From CAZEUZ01 sp964515805 (GTDB lineage: Bacteria > Pseudomonadota > Gammaproteobacteria > Pseudomonadales > Cellvibrionaceae), in NCBI GenBank assembly GCA_964515805.1, contig CAZEUZ010000092.1, positions 1-17,756 of the forward strand: DNA of 17,756 bases, written 5' to 3'. Both the position numbers and the translations under genes were made by a program. Shown one piece after another: positions 6,514 through 13,536 of this stretch. The notes beneath the pieces were generated by a model. The model was not told the DNA's origin. It saw nothing but the letters and a program-made list of their open reading frames with translations, and searched no databases. Within the stretch, counting starts at the first letter, position 1. Every line of letters begins with the position of its first letter.

Positions 6514-7625
6514 TGAAATTGAAGGCATCAACCTTGCTAATGTTTTTTCGTGGATGGCGGTTAGTATTGGTTTCTTTCTTACTGGCTGCTTTTGTCGGTT
6601 CCTCCATGAGTTATTGGTGGCTTCAACGTTGGTTAAACTCGCCATTAAATTTTACTGCATATCATTCACAAGATTTAGTTTTGGTCGTTGAATCAGGTGA
6701 TACGCTTAGTAAAGTTGCCCGTCAGTTATACGCTAAAAAATTACTTGATCTGCCAGAGTTGCTCATTCTTTATGCATACTTGACTGATCAGACTCAAGTA
6801 AATATCGGCGAATATCGGCTGTCGCCGCAAACAACGCCAGTGGCGTTGCTCAAAAAATTACAATCTAACGACGTGGTTAAATATTCGGTGACTTTAGTTG
6901 AGGGTAAGACCTTCGATGATTTTTTATCCACTTTACAACGCCAACAAAAAATTCGTTCCGTTATTCGATCTACCAATCAAGACGACATACTCGTTCAATT
7001 GTCACTGGATATCGAGCATTTGGAAGGTTGGTTTTTTCCCGATACGTATAATTATGTGGCAGGAATCACAGATAAAGCATTGCTTATACAGGCGCATCAT
7101 CGTATGCGTAGAATATTGGTCGAAGAGTGGCGGCAACGGCGCCCTAATTTGCCCTATAAAAATGCTTATGAGGCACTAATTATGGCTTCTATTGTTGAGA
7201 AAGAAACAGGTTTGGCGAGCGAGCGGGATCAGATAGCGGGTGTTTTTGTTCGGCGTTTACAACGCGGTATGCGGTTGCAGACCGATCCTACTGTTATTTA
7301 CGGTCTTGGCAGCGACTATACAGGTAATTTAAAACGTTATCATCTACGCCAGAAGACACCCTATAATACTTACGTTATCAATGGGTTGCCGCCGACACCC
7401 ATTGCTATGCCAGGTCGTCAAGCAATTCATGCCGCATTGAACCCAGCCGATGGTGAATCGTTGTTCTTTGTCGCCAAAGGCGATGGTAGCCATCACTTTT
7501 CTGAAACCTTGGCGGAACACAACAAGGCGGTCAGAAAGTATCAAATTCGCCAACGTAAGCAAAATTACCGATCGATTCCTGCCAAACGTTCAGAATCGAC
7601 TACAAACATGGAAATAGCTCAGTGA
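6513..7625 (+). CDS. mltG: Endolytic murein transglycosylase MltG (YceG-like)
   Basis: MltG cuts nascent glycan strands in the periplasm and helps set peptidoglycan strand length. The 370-residue protein has an N-terminal membrane anchor (about 17-37), a LysM-like segment beginning VESGDTLSKVARQLY (from residue 59), and the catalytic domain with GWFFPDTY, ASIVEKETG, RGMRLQTDPTVIYG and the closing YFVAKGDGSHHFSETLAEHN-type segment. Glu229 in IVEKE corresponds to the E. coli catalytic Glu218. E. coli MltG is 340 residues; the extra length is mainly a basic, Ser/Arg-rich tail. It overlaps pabC by one base and precedes tmk by 37 bp, the standard gene order. Confidence 0.94.
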   Translation: MKLKASTLLMFFRGWRLVLVSFLLAAFVGSSMSYWWLQRWLNSPLNFTAYHSQDLVLVVESGDTLSKVARQLYAKKLLDLPELLILYAYLTDQTQVNIGEYRLSPQTTPVALLKKLQSNDVVKYSVTLVEGKTFDDFLSTLQRQQKIRSVIRSTNQDDILVQLSLDIEHLEGWFFPDTYNYVAGITDKALLIQAHHRMRRILVEEWRQRRPNLPYKNAYEALIMASIVEKETGLASERDQIAGVFVRRLQRGMRLQTDPTVIYGLGSDYTGNLKRYHLRQKTPYNTYVINGLPPTPIAMPGRQAIHAALNPADGESLFFVAKGDGSHHFSETLAEHNKAVRKYQIRQRKQNYRSIPAKRSESTTNMEIAQ

Positions 7626-7662
7626 TAAGAGTACATGTAATAACATTAGTAATGAGTAGCCG

Positions 7663-8286
7663 GTGACAACAGCAAAATTTATCACTGTTGAAGGCATCGA
7701 AGGTGCTGGTAAAAGCACTAACATCGCGTTTATCGAGTCGTATCTCGCTAGTAGAGGTATAGAGGTGTTGATTACCCGCGAACCTGGCGGTACGCCTTTG
7801 TCCGAAGATATCCGTAGCTTGTTGTTACAACGTCGGGAGGAATTGATGGACAATACGGCGGAATTACTGCTGATATTTGCCGCTCGTGCACAACATATAA
7901 AGACAGTGATTTTGCCAGCGCTGGAGCGCGGCCAATGGGTTCTCTGTGATCGTTTTACTGATGCCACTTATGCTTATCAAGGAGCAGGACGTGGCCTGTC
8001 AATGCACAGTATAGAGACTTTAGAAAATCTGGTACAAGGGGATCTTCGCCCCAATTTAACAATAGTATTGGATATTGATGTCGATGCCGGATTGGTTCGT
8101 GTGGGTAAGCGTGGCGTAATGGATCGCTTTGAAGCAGAGCACAGCCAGTTTTTTGAGGCGGTGCGTCGCTGTTATTTGCAGCGGGCTGAAGGCAACAGTG
8201 AACGCTATCGAATCATCAATGCCAATTTGACGCTTGCTGAAGTTCACGCACAACTACAAACTGCCTTGGATCAGTATTTTTTTTGA
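7663..8286 (+). CDS. tmk: Thymidylate (dTMP) kinase
   Basis: Tmk phosphorylates dTMP to dTDP in the cytoplasm. The 207-residue protein has the P-loop GIEGAGKST (11-19), the substrate loop REPGGTPLSE, the DRF motif (96-98) with YAYQGAGRGL, and the LID segment KRGVMDRFE. The start is GTG at 7663; an ATG at 7652 upstream reads only four codons before a TGA overlapping that GTG. In many gammaproteobacteria holB follows tmk; here the next gene is on the opposite strand and the two stop codons are three bases apart, so there is no room for a terminator between them. Confidence 0.96.
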   Translation: MTTAKFITVEGIEGAGKSTNIAFIESYLASRGIEVLITREPGGTPLSEDIRSLLLQRREELMDNTAELLLIFAARAQHIKTVILPALERGQWVLCDRFTDATYAYQGAGRGLSMHSIETLENLVQGDLRPNLTIVLDIDVDAGLVRVGKRGVMDRFEAEHSQFFEAVRRCYLQRAEGNSERYRIINANLTLAEVHAQLQTALDQYFF

Positions 8287-8289
8287 GTA

Positions 8290-9084
8290 TCACCTCTTGA
8301 AGTCGGCAATCCATCCTCGTTGCACACAGATAGGCATCAGTGTCTCGATATTGACTGCATCGTCTTCGGCAAATATCTCACAAATATCAATGAACGCCCG
8401 GTCTTGTTGAATAGCGGATAAAAACTGCCATTCATCATCGTTTAACAGATCAATACGCATGTCAAAACCTTGACGCCAAATTAAGAGCTTATCTCCGCCT
8501 CGGTCTAAATCGATGGTTTCATCACCTTGATAATCATCTTGATTTAATTGCCATATCTTTGCGATGGGATAGTCCGATGCAATTAAATGGCTTCCTGGCG
8601 ACAATTGAAAGTGTAAGCTGTTCTGTTTTTCTGCATCACATTGTCCCAAGGCCTGTAAATCTAGACCGGGATGATCAACCGCTCGAAAGGCGCGCTCCCA
8701 GGCCCATTCAAGCCGCGCTATATCAGTTAAATAAACCAGAGCTTTGGCAGGTTTGAAATCGGCGATAAAATCTGCAAAGGATTCACCGTAGTTGCCTATA
8801 TCGGGGGAAAGGGAAGGGTGCTTATGGATGAACTGTGTCGCCATAACGTCAAAAAACTGTTCGCCCACCAGTTTATTACATACCGGATAGGTTTGGCGAA
8901 GCGCATGTATCATGCAGCTGATCACACTGTTGCGGTAAATCGTAATCTGTTCTTCAGTAGTTAATCGTTGGTTTTTACTGAGCAACGAGCCCAGTTGGTC
9001 AACAGCAGGGTCGTTAGCTCCTTTAAATACAGCATCCATAAACAAGCGTTGAAGCTGCTGTAAAGGAATTGTGGGAGATGTCAT
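8290..9084 (-). CDS. hvfC: DUF2063 protein, partner of the MNIO enzyme (HvfC/BufC-type)
   Basis: This 264-residue protein starts with a Leu-rich helix (PLQQLQRLFMDAVF), followed by the DUF2063 signature ITIYRNSVISCMIHALRQTYPV, then FFDVMATQFIHKHPS and YGESFADFI, and a more variable C-terminal half. DUF2063 proteins are encoded beside DUF692 enzymes and are thought to bind the precursor peptide and present it to the enzyme, like a RiPP recognition element. The ATG at 9084 overlaps the hvfB stop by four bases (ATGA), so the two are translationally coupled. No signal peptide or membrane segment is seen, consistent with a cytoplasmic role. The family assignment is firm; the presenting role is from described relatives. 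Confidence 0.87.
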   Translation of the reverse strand: MTSPTIPLQQLQRLFMDAVFKGANDPAVDQLGSLLSKNQRLTTEEQITIYRNSVISCMIHALRQTYPVCNKLVGEQFFDVMATQFIHKHPSLSPDIGNYGESFADFIADFKPAKALVYLTDIARLEWAWERAFRAVDHPGLDLQALGQCDAEKQNSLHFQLSPGSHLIASDYPIAKIWQLNQDDYQGDETIDLDRGGDKLLIWRQGFDMRIDLLNDDEWQFLSAIQQDRAFIDICEIFAEDDAVNIETLMPICVQRGWIADFKR

Positions 9085-9920
9085 GCCGTTTTTTTCAGTG
9101 CATGCAAGTTATCGATCAATTGCTGTGCTTTTGCTGCCTCTTGTTGCAGTACATCGAATGAAGGAATATCGGTATCCCATTCAATTAGCGTCGGTACTTC
9201 GCCGAACTGCAACAGTGCATTTTTGTACAGTTCCCATACGGAATCATGCACCCTGTGTCCATGAGTGTCATAAAGGTAGGCACCACGGTCATCGTAGCCG
9301 GCTAAGTGAATTTCCTTCACTTTGTGTGCAGGAATTTGTTGAATATACTTATTGGCATCGAAATCGTGATTGCTGGCGCTGACAAAAACATTATTGATGT
9401 CTATCAATAATTCGCAGTCGGTTTTTTCAACCAGTGCGTTGATGAATTCGGGCTCAGTCATTTCCGAGCAGCTGAATGCAAGATAGCTGGAAGGGTTTTC
9501 TACAATCAGTGGACGGCCAAGATACTCTTGCACCTGATTAATTTTGTCGCCGATGATATTGACGGCCTCTCGAGTGTAGGGAAAGGGCAACAGCTCGTGA
9601 GCGTAATGGTTGTTGAGTGACACCCAGGAGAGGTGATCTGATATTTGCGCCGGTTTAAATCGTTCAGCTAGTTGCTTTAATTGATGTAGATATTGTTTGT
9701 TGATAGGATCGGCAGAACCTAGAGATAAACCCACACCGTGGAACGACACTGGATAGTGTTCGCACACTTTCTCCAAGTGATACAGTGGCAAGCCACCAGC
9801 CACCATATAATTGTCGGTTAGTACTTCAAACCACGGCGTATTGGGCCGATTGTCAAGAATAGTCTGATAATGTTCAGAGCGAAGGCCAATGCCGGCACCC
9901 GTTAACTCTGTGGCTTTCAT
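9081..9920 (-). CDS. hvfB: DUF692 multinuclear non-haem iron oxidative enzyme (HvfB/BufB-type)
   Basis: DUF692 (MNIO) enzymes use a multi-iron centre to modify cysteines in a precursor peptide; MbnB of methanobactin synthesis belongs to the same superfamily. In this 279-residue TIM-barrel protein the likely metal ligands fall in the conserved places: SFHGVGLSLGS (H61), ISDHLSW (D95, H96), IVENPSSY (E141), LIDINNVFVSA (D174, N177), EIHLAGYD (H205), DTHGHRVHD (H220, H222) and LIEWDTDIP (E247). An upstream TTG at 9923 is open, but the ATG at 9920 has AGGAAA about 9 bases before it. It follows the precursor gene by 41 bp. The expected substrate is the four-cysteine peptide encoded just upstream. 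Confidence 0.9.
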   Translation of the reverse strand: MKATELTGAGIGLRSEHYQTILDNRPNTPWFEVLTDNYMVAGGLPLYHLEKVCEHYPVSFHGVGLSLGSADPINKQYLHQLKQLAERFKPAQISDHLSWVSLNNHYAHELLPFPYTREAVNIIGDKINQVQEYLGRPLIVENPSSYLAFSCSEMTEPEFINALVEKTDCELLIDINNVFVSASNHDFDANKYIQQIPAHKVKEIHLAGYDDRGAYLYDTHGHRVHDSVWELYKNALLQFGEVPTLIEWDTDIPSFDVLQQEAAKAQQLIDNLHALKKTA

Positions 9921-9961
9921 CAAGCTATTTCCTGATTATATTTGCGTAGACAGATTTTGTA

Positions 9962-10240
9962 CTACGATTTTTTCTCTTTCTTTAATACGGTACCGCCCAC
10001 AATTTTTTCGCAGGTTCCTTTAGGCACATAGACCCATTCGTTGGGATCATTGTCCTTAGCGGCTTGACCGGCACAGCTGTGTCCATTAGCGCCACAGTCG
10101 TTCATTCCAGCTTTAACAATACCTGCGCACTTTTCCATGCCTTTTTTGCCAGCTAGGACATCGCCAGACATAGATGCTAGCCCGAGAGTCATTACACCAG
10201 CTAGAGCCGCAGTCGCTACAGATTTAGTAGATTTGTTCAT
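9962..10240 (-). CDS. hvfA: DUF2282 secreted four-cysteine precursor (bufferin-like, HvfA/BufA-type)
   Basis: This 92-residue protein has a Sec signal peptide (basic start, hydrophobic segment about 8-23, cleavage likely after VLA at residue 30) and a small mature part with four cysteines: C38 in EKCAGI, C49 in NDCGANGHSC, C56 in the same stretch, and C77 in VPKGTCEKI. That spacing and the AGQAAKDNDPNEWVYVPKGTC segment fit DUF2282. In described bufferins the central cysteines are oxidised by the MNIO enzyme to copper-binding heterocycles and the product is exported. ATG 10240 is chosen because GGAGA lies at ideal distance; a longer frame to 10258 adds six residues. No DoxX-type fourth gene follows. 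The metal bound here is inferred. Confidence 0.9.
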   Translation of the reverse strand: MNKSTKSVATAALAGVMTLGLASMSGDVLAGKKGMEKCAGIVKAGMNDCGANGHSCAGQAAKDNDPNEWVYVPKGTCEKIVGGTVLKKEKKS

Positions 10241-10314
10241 ACTTATCTCCAATTTCATTGTCGAATTATTTATCGTGTTGATAAATAGGTTTTATTGCTA
10301 AAAGATTAAAAATA

Positions 10315-10338
10315 ACAGCACTGCAAAGCAGTTACTGT
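10315..10338 (-). promoter_or_regulatory. Hairpin followed by a T-rich tract in the hvfA upstream region
   Basis: On the minus strand ACAG-TA-ACTGC-TTT-GCAGT-G-CTGT forms a compact stem with a three-base loop and a small internal loop, followed directly by TATTTTTAATC. It resembles an intrinsic terminator or attenuator and lies 75 bp before the hvfA ATG. It could end read-through from folB, stabilise the hvf transcript's 5' end, or gate hvfA expression. Confidence 0.45.
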
Positions 10339-10344
10339 ACTCGG

Positions 10345-10372
10345 TATGACTGGCGAAAAATAAAAAAAGTTC
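10345..10372 (-). promoter_or_regulatory. Possible ECF-type promoter for the hvf cassette
   Basis: Reading the minus strand, GAACTT (10372-10367) is followed after 16 bp by GTCATA (10350-10345), resembling the AAC/GTC architecture of extracytoplasmic sigma promoters. Hvf/buf operons in some bacteria are controlled by ECF sigma factors, although the known Caulobacter motif differs. No good sigma-70 pair is obvious here. Low certainty. Confidence 0.25.
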
Positions 10373-10400
10373 ATCTTGGTGAAAATTTTTATTATTTGAG

Positions 10401-10437
10401 CCAAACCTGCTTGGCTAAATAAACTTAGCCGAGCAAG
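10401..10437 (-). terminator. Candidate terminator after folB, imperfect 13-bp hairpin
   Basis: CCTGCTTGGCTAA (10406-10418) and TTAGCCGAGCAAG (10425-10437) can pair over 13 positions, with two imperfect pairs on the minus-strand transcript and a six-base loop, beginning four bases after the folB stop. An overlapping alternative stem, AGCCAA/TTGGCT (about 10400-10416), is followed on the minus strand by CAAATAATAAAAATTTT. The two stems share an arm and are mutually exclusive. Confidence 0.5.
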
Positions 10438-10440
10438 TCA

Positions 10441-10800
10441 CTATGCGCTGTTGCGCGTTATATCGATAGCGATAAGACCATCAAAATCTGGTATTGGCGC
10501 AGCTTCTTTAGTAAGACGAACTCGGACTTTTTGTACCTGATCAAACGTCAATATTTTTTCTGCAATGGCCTCTGCGAGAGATTCGATCAAATTAAAGCGT
10601 TCTCTTTTTATTAGGTGCTGAACTGCAGCTATGATTGGGCAGTAGTCTAAAGTGTCCGATAAATTGTCGCTGCGGCTAGCGCACAATAGGTTGCAACTGA
10701 TACAGAGATCAACACTAAACCACTGACCGAGCTGTTTTTCTTCAGGCAACACGCCGCTATAACCGTAGCAACGAATATTAGATATATTGATGGAGTCCAT
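10441..10800 (-). CDS. folB: Dihydroneopterin aldolase
   Basis: FolB cleaves 7,8-dihydroneopterin to 6-hydroxymethyl-dihydropterin and glycolaldehyde in folate synthesis. The 119-residue protein (typical length) has YGYSGVLPEEKQLGQWFSVD with the expected catalytic Glu21, then SDNLSDTLDY, the pterin-binding Glu73 in NLIESLAEAIA, and catalytic Lys98 in VRLTKEAAPIPDF. The TKxAAPIPDF ending differs from E. coli FolB and recalls the cyanobacterial-type sequence as I remember it. The start is ATG 10800; ribosome binding is weak. It lies 28 bp after the NUDIX gene, which may supply its substrate, and ends just before a hairpin. An epimerase-type FolX is less likely. Confidence 0.9.
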   Translation of the reverse strand: MDSINISNIRCYGYSGVLPEEKQLGQWFSVDLCISCNLLCASRSDNLSDTLDYCPIIAAVQHLIKRERFNLIESLAEAIAEKILTFDQVQKVRVRLTKEAAPIPDFDGLIAIDITRNSA

Positions 10801-10828
10801 TGAATACTTGTTTCGAGCTGTTGTTACA

Positions 10829-11275
10829 TTACGTCAATTTTGTCAAATAGTTATTGATTAATAGACGGGTGTATGTGTTGAGTGGATAGTGCAATGCTTT
10901 GCGTGCATCAAGCCATATCCATTCGACGATTTCTCCATTGGGCTCTATGCTTTCTGAATTGCTCCGTGCAAAGTAATTAATCAGTATAAAGTGAGCAGCT
11001 TTAACAAACTGCTGATCAATGACAGCCTCTTGCGTCAGTGCATACCGGACGTCAAATAAGTTCAAGTTCACTTCTTCCTTGAATTCTCTCAGTAAGGCTT
11101 GTTGGAGTGTCTCGCCCCAGTCAACTTTGCCGCCGGGAACCCCCCATGCGCCTTTCCATTTGTTGGTTTTTACGATTAGTACTCGTCCAGATGGCCCTTC
11201 TACTAGAGCGCCGACGGTTGTCAGTGGGTATTGATTATCGGCTTTCAGAGTGCTGGACAATGTAGAGATAATCAA
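10829..11275 (-). CDS. NUDIX hydrolase, possibly dihydroneopterin triphosphate diphosphatase
   Basis: This 148-residue protein carries a complete NUDIX box at 49-71: G49, E55, then REF-K-EE (63-68), within WGVPGGKVDWGETLQQALLR; the usual glycine near the end of the box is Asn70. NUDIX enzymes remove the outer part of nucleoside diphosphate-linked substrates. The substrate cannot be read from the sequence, but its position 28 bp before folB suggests dihydroneopterin triphosphate, the step just before FolB. ADP-ribose or a damaged nucleotide (MutT-like) are alternatives. The start is a TTG at 11275: an in-frame stop lies at 11297-11299 and no ATG occurs between it and the NUDIX domain. The M23 gene ends 24 bp upstream. 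Confidence 0.8.
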   Translation of the reverse strand: MIISTLSSTLKADNQYPLTTVGALVEGPSGRVLIVKTNKWKGAWGVPGGKVDWGETLQQALLREFKEEVNLNLFDVRYALTQEAVIDQQFVKAAHFILINYFARSNSESIEPNGEIVEWIWLDARKALHYPLNTYTRLLINNYLTKLT

Positions 11276-11299
11276 ATGGATACAGTGTATCGATTGTTA

Positions 11300-12232
11300 T
11301 TATTTCTCGTTGCGGCTGATATAGTTTGCAGGATTAGTAACACGACCATTTCTATAGACTTCAAAATGAACATGTGGACCTGTGGAGCGACCACTGTTGC
11401 CCATCAGTGCGATAACCTGGCCTTTTTTTACGATATCGCCGACTTTCACTAAATGGGATTTATTGTGAGCATAGCGGGTTTTGAATTCACGACCGTGAGA
11501 AATTTCGACCATATTTCCATAACCACTCTTATTACCGGAGTGAGTAACCACTCCTGCAGCTACTGCAATGATCTCTGAACCTATCTTGCCGGCAAAATCG
11601 ACCCCACTATGGTGAGATATCTTACCGTGGAAAGGATCGGTACGATTACCAAAATAAGAAGATATCCAACCTACTTTAACAGGTTTGCCCGCTACAAATA
11701 CGTCCTTTTGTAATTTATCCTCGGCCATTAAGGCCTCAAGGGTGTAGAGCTGTTGTTGACGATCATCGACCTGATCAGCGAGTTGTTCGAGCACCTGCAT
11801 GAATTCGGGCGCTCGGTAAGCTTCACCCAAATCGTCAGATTCTGGACCGCCTACGGGAGGTGCTTGGCTAAAATCAAATTCGCCTTTATCTAGCTTGGCA
11901 ATCGCGGTTAGCCTTTCTCCAAGCGCATCTACGCGTAATAAGCGCGCCTGCTGTTCAGCTAATATTATGGTCATTGCTGTGAGTTGAGATTCCGACTGTT
12001 GTCTGGCTTTATCAATATCCAATTGTTGTTGGCGGATAGTCTCATGCCACTGTTCGACCATTTCACCGGTTAACAATCTGCTTTCTTCTTGTTTGTTCAG
12101 TTGGTTGGCAGTGTAGAATCCGATTGACATTGGCAATATCAAAACTGATATTGATAGCAATAATTTTTTCCAACCTTCCAAAGTAAAGTGGCGTATGTGG
12201 CCATGGTATTTGCTGACTAAAATAATTTTCAT
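11300..12232 (-). CDS. M23-family metallopeptidase, membrane-anchored with coiled coil
   Basis: The 310-residue protein has a short cytoplasmic start, a membrane helix (about 24-42, LLLSISVLILPMSIGFY), a Gln/Glu-rich coiled coil (about 46-110), a linker, and a C-terminal LytM/M23 domain. The zinc motifs are intact: H208-S-G-V-D212 in SHHSGVDFAG, and H287-V-H289 in GPHVHFEV, with the middle histidine of RYAHN also present. This suggests an active periplasmic DD-endopeptidase rather than a degenerate activator such as EnvC. The same gene type follows lpxC in Pseudomonas; there secA comes next, whereas here a NUDIX gene does. GGAAA lies upstream of the ATG. Which peptidoglycan bond is cut is not visible. 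Confidence 0.9.
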   Translation of the reverse strand: MKIILVSKYHGHIRHFTLEGWKKLLLSISVLILPMSIGFYTANQLNKQEESRLLTGEMVEQWHETIRQQQLDIDKARQQSESQLTAMTIILAEQQARLLRVDALGERLTAIAKLDKGEFDFSQAPPVGGPESDDLGEAYRAPEFMQVLEQLADQVDDRQQQLYTLEALMAEDKLQKDVFVAGKPVKVGWISSYFGNRTDPFHGKISHHSGVDFAGKIGSEIIAVAAGVVTHSGNKSGYGNMVEISHGREFKTRYAHNKSHLVKVGDIVKKGQVIALMGNSGRSTGPHVHFEVYRNGRVTNPANYISRNEK

Positions 12233-12298
12233 GATTTCCAGGCTACTAAAGCTATAAAGGCATTTGTGCAGATGTAAAGATTGTGACTCAAACCAGTA

Positions 12299-13210
12299 CT
12301 AAGTTGCCAAGATGGGTTTTGCGTATGAAATTGGCGCTATTTCTTCGTCTTCAAATACAACGAATTCCCACGCATCATTATTCTCCATCAACTTTCTTAA
12401 AGATTTGTTATTCAATGCGTGACCAGATTTGTAAGCTTGAAATTCTCCGATCAAACTATTACCTAGAAGATAGAGATCACCGATGGCGTCCAATACTTTG
12501 TGCTTCACAAATTCATCGTGATAACGTAAGCCATCCTCGTTCAAAATGCGGTACTCATCAATAACGATGGCATTATCAACGCTGCCGCCTTTCGCTAAAC
12601 CTTTGGAGCGTAGATACTCTATTTCGTGTATGAAGCCGAAAGTTCGAGCTCGACTCACTTCTCTTACGAATGAGGTGCTGGAAAAATCCACTGTTGCTTT
12701 CAGCGAATTATTATTAAATACGGGATGGTCAAAATCGATTCCAAAGCTTACCTTGAAACCGTCAAAAGGTTTGAAGCTTGCTACCTTGTCACCTTCTTTC
12801 ACAGTAATTTCACGCTTTATGCGAATAAATTGCTTGGCTTTGGATTGTTCTTGAATGCCGGCTGATTGAATAAGGAACACAAACGGACTCGCACTGCCAT
12901 CCATGATAGGCACTTCCGGTGCGTTCAGTTCGACGATGGCGTTATCAATTCCCAGGCCGGCCATTGCAGATAACAGGTGTTCAACAGTTGACACTTTAAC
13001 CTCGCCTTTAATCAGTGAGGTTGACAATAAAGTATCACCGACGTTTTCGGCTTTCGCAGGAATTTCAACGGCAGGATCGAGGTCGACTCGTCGGAAAACA
13101 ATGCCTGAATCTTCCGGGGCAGGTTTCAATGTTAAGTAGACTTTTTGGCCTGTGTGTAGGCCTATGCCTGTCGCCTTTATGGCGTTTTTCAACGTTCGTT
13201 GTCGTATCAT
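12299..13210 (-). CDS. lpxC: UDP-3-O-acyl-N-acetylglucosamine deacetylase
   Basis: LpxC is the committed step of lipid A synthesis, removing acetate from UDP-3-O-acyl-GlcNAc with a zinc ion. The 303-residue protein (E. coli: 305) starts MIRQRTLKNAIKATGIGLHTG and has all the key residues at E. coli numbering: the zinc ligands H78 in STVEHLLSA, H237 and D241 in HKVLDAIGDLYLLG, and the catalytic H264 in SGHALNNK. The 3-hydroxyacyl group of its substrate comes from an acyl-ACP, so it depends on the ACP encoded in this window. It is usually at the end of the ftsZ cluster; here yhdP lies upstream, across a 314-bp gap. Confidence 0.97.
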   Translation of the reverse strand: MIRQRTLKNAIKATGIGLHTGQKVYLTLKPAPEDSGIVFRRVDLDPAVEIPAKAENVGDTLLSTSLIKGEVKVSTVEHLLSAMAGLGIDNAIVELNAPEVPIMDGSASPFVFLIQSAGIQEQSKAKQFIRIKREITVKEGDKVASFKPFDGFKVSFGIDFDHPVFNNNSLKATVDFSSTSFVREVSRARTFGFIHEIEYLRSKGLAKGGSVDNAIVIDEYRILNEDGLRYHDEFVKHKVLDAIGDLYLLGNSLIGEFQAYKSGHALNNKSLRKLMENNDAWEFVVFEDEEIAPISYAKPILAT

Positions 13211-13524
13211 TAGAAATAGTCTCTAGCGCTATGAAGAAATGTAATAAAGAGTCATATAAATGTGTCGGTTGCCGGGTGTGTAATGTACAAATTCTCGTGT
13301 GGTGAAGGCTGCACTGTCAATGCAACGTAACATTTATTCACCTACTAAAATTACAGACCCCTAATCCAACCATTTTGTTCGGTTAAGTCAGGGATATTTT
13401 TGCTCGGCAAAACGTTTACCAATTGATTACAACACAAAACAATTTGCGCCCAGGAGTATAACAAATGTTATCGGTTGGTTGGAAGAAAATATCCATAAGA
13501 TTTGTATGTGGATGGAAAGATAAT
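13211..13524. other. 314-bp intergenic region between yhdP and lpxC
   Basis: This gap holds an lpxC promoter candidate (13291-13320, minus), a weak AT-rich hairpin just after the yhdP stop on the minus strand (ATCCATA 13491-13497 with TATGTGGAT 13505-13513, then ATATTTTC), an inverted repeat ATAAC-AAAT-GTTAT (13458-13471), and two very short plus-strand ORFs: 13231-13305 (24 residues with four cysteines, no ribosome binding site) and 13465-13536 (23 residues, good AGGAG). No remnant of ftsZ or another larger gene is recognisable. Confidence 0.6.
13291..13320 (-). promoter_or_regulatory. Candidate lpxC promoter
   Basis: On the minus strand TTGACA (13320-13315) is a perfect -35, followed after 18 bp by GAGAAT (13296-13291), a 4/6 -10. 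It would give a leader of about 75 nt before the lpxC ATG and could drive lpxC, the M23 gene, the NUDIX gene and folB together. Confidence 0.4.
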
Positions 13525-13536
13525 TTATTTCACTAA
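13465..13536 (+). CDS. Possible 23-residue small ORF with strong ribosome binding site
   Basis: ATG 13465 follows AGGAG at 13452-13456 with an 8-base gap, the best-placed Shine-Dalgarno in this part of the window. It reads MLSVGWKKISIRFVCGWKDN and three more residues to TAA. The peptide is basic and rich in aromatic residues, without a clear transmembrane segment. Its last 12 bases are antisense to the end of yhdP. No promoter is evident and no family is recognised; it may be chance. Confidence 0.2.
   Translation: MLSVGWKKISIRFVCGWKDNLFH

Noticed and set aside
9071..9382. 103-codon plus-strand ORF opposite hvfB
   Set aside because: Shadow of the well-supported DUF692 gene; no recognisable domain.
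12283..13305. Several plus-strand ORFs of 78-102 codons opposite lpxC
   Set aside because: Antisense shadows of lpxC, which has all catalytic residues in place.
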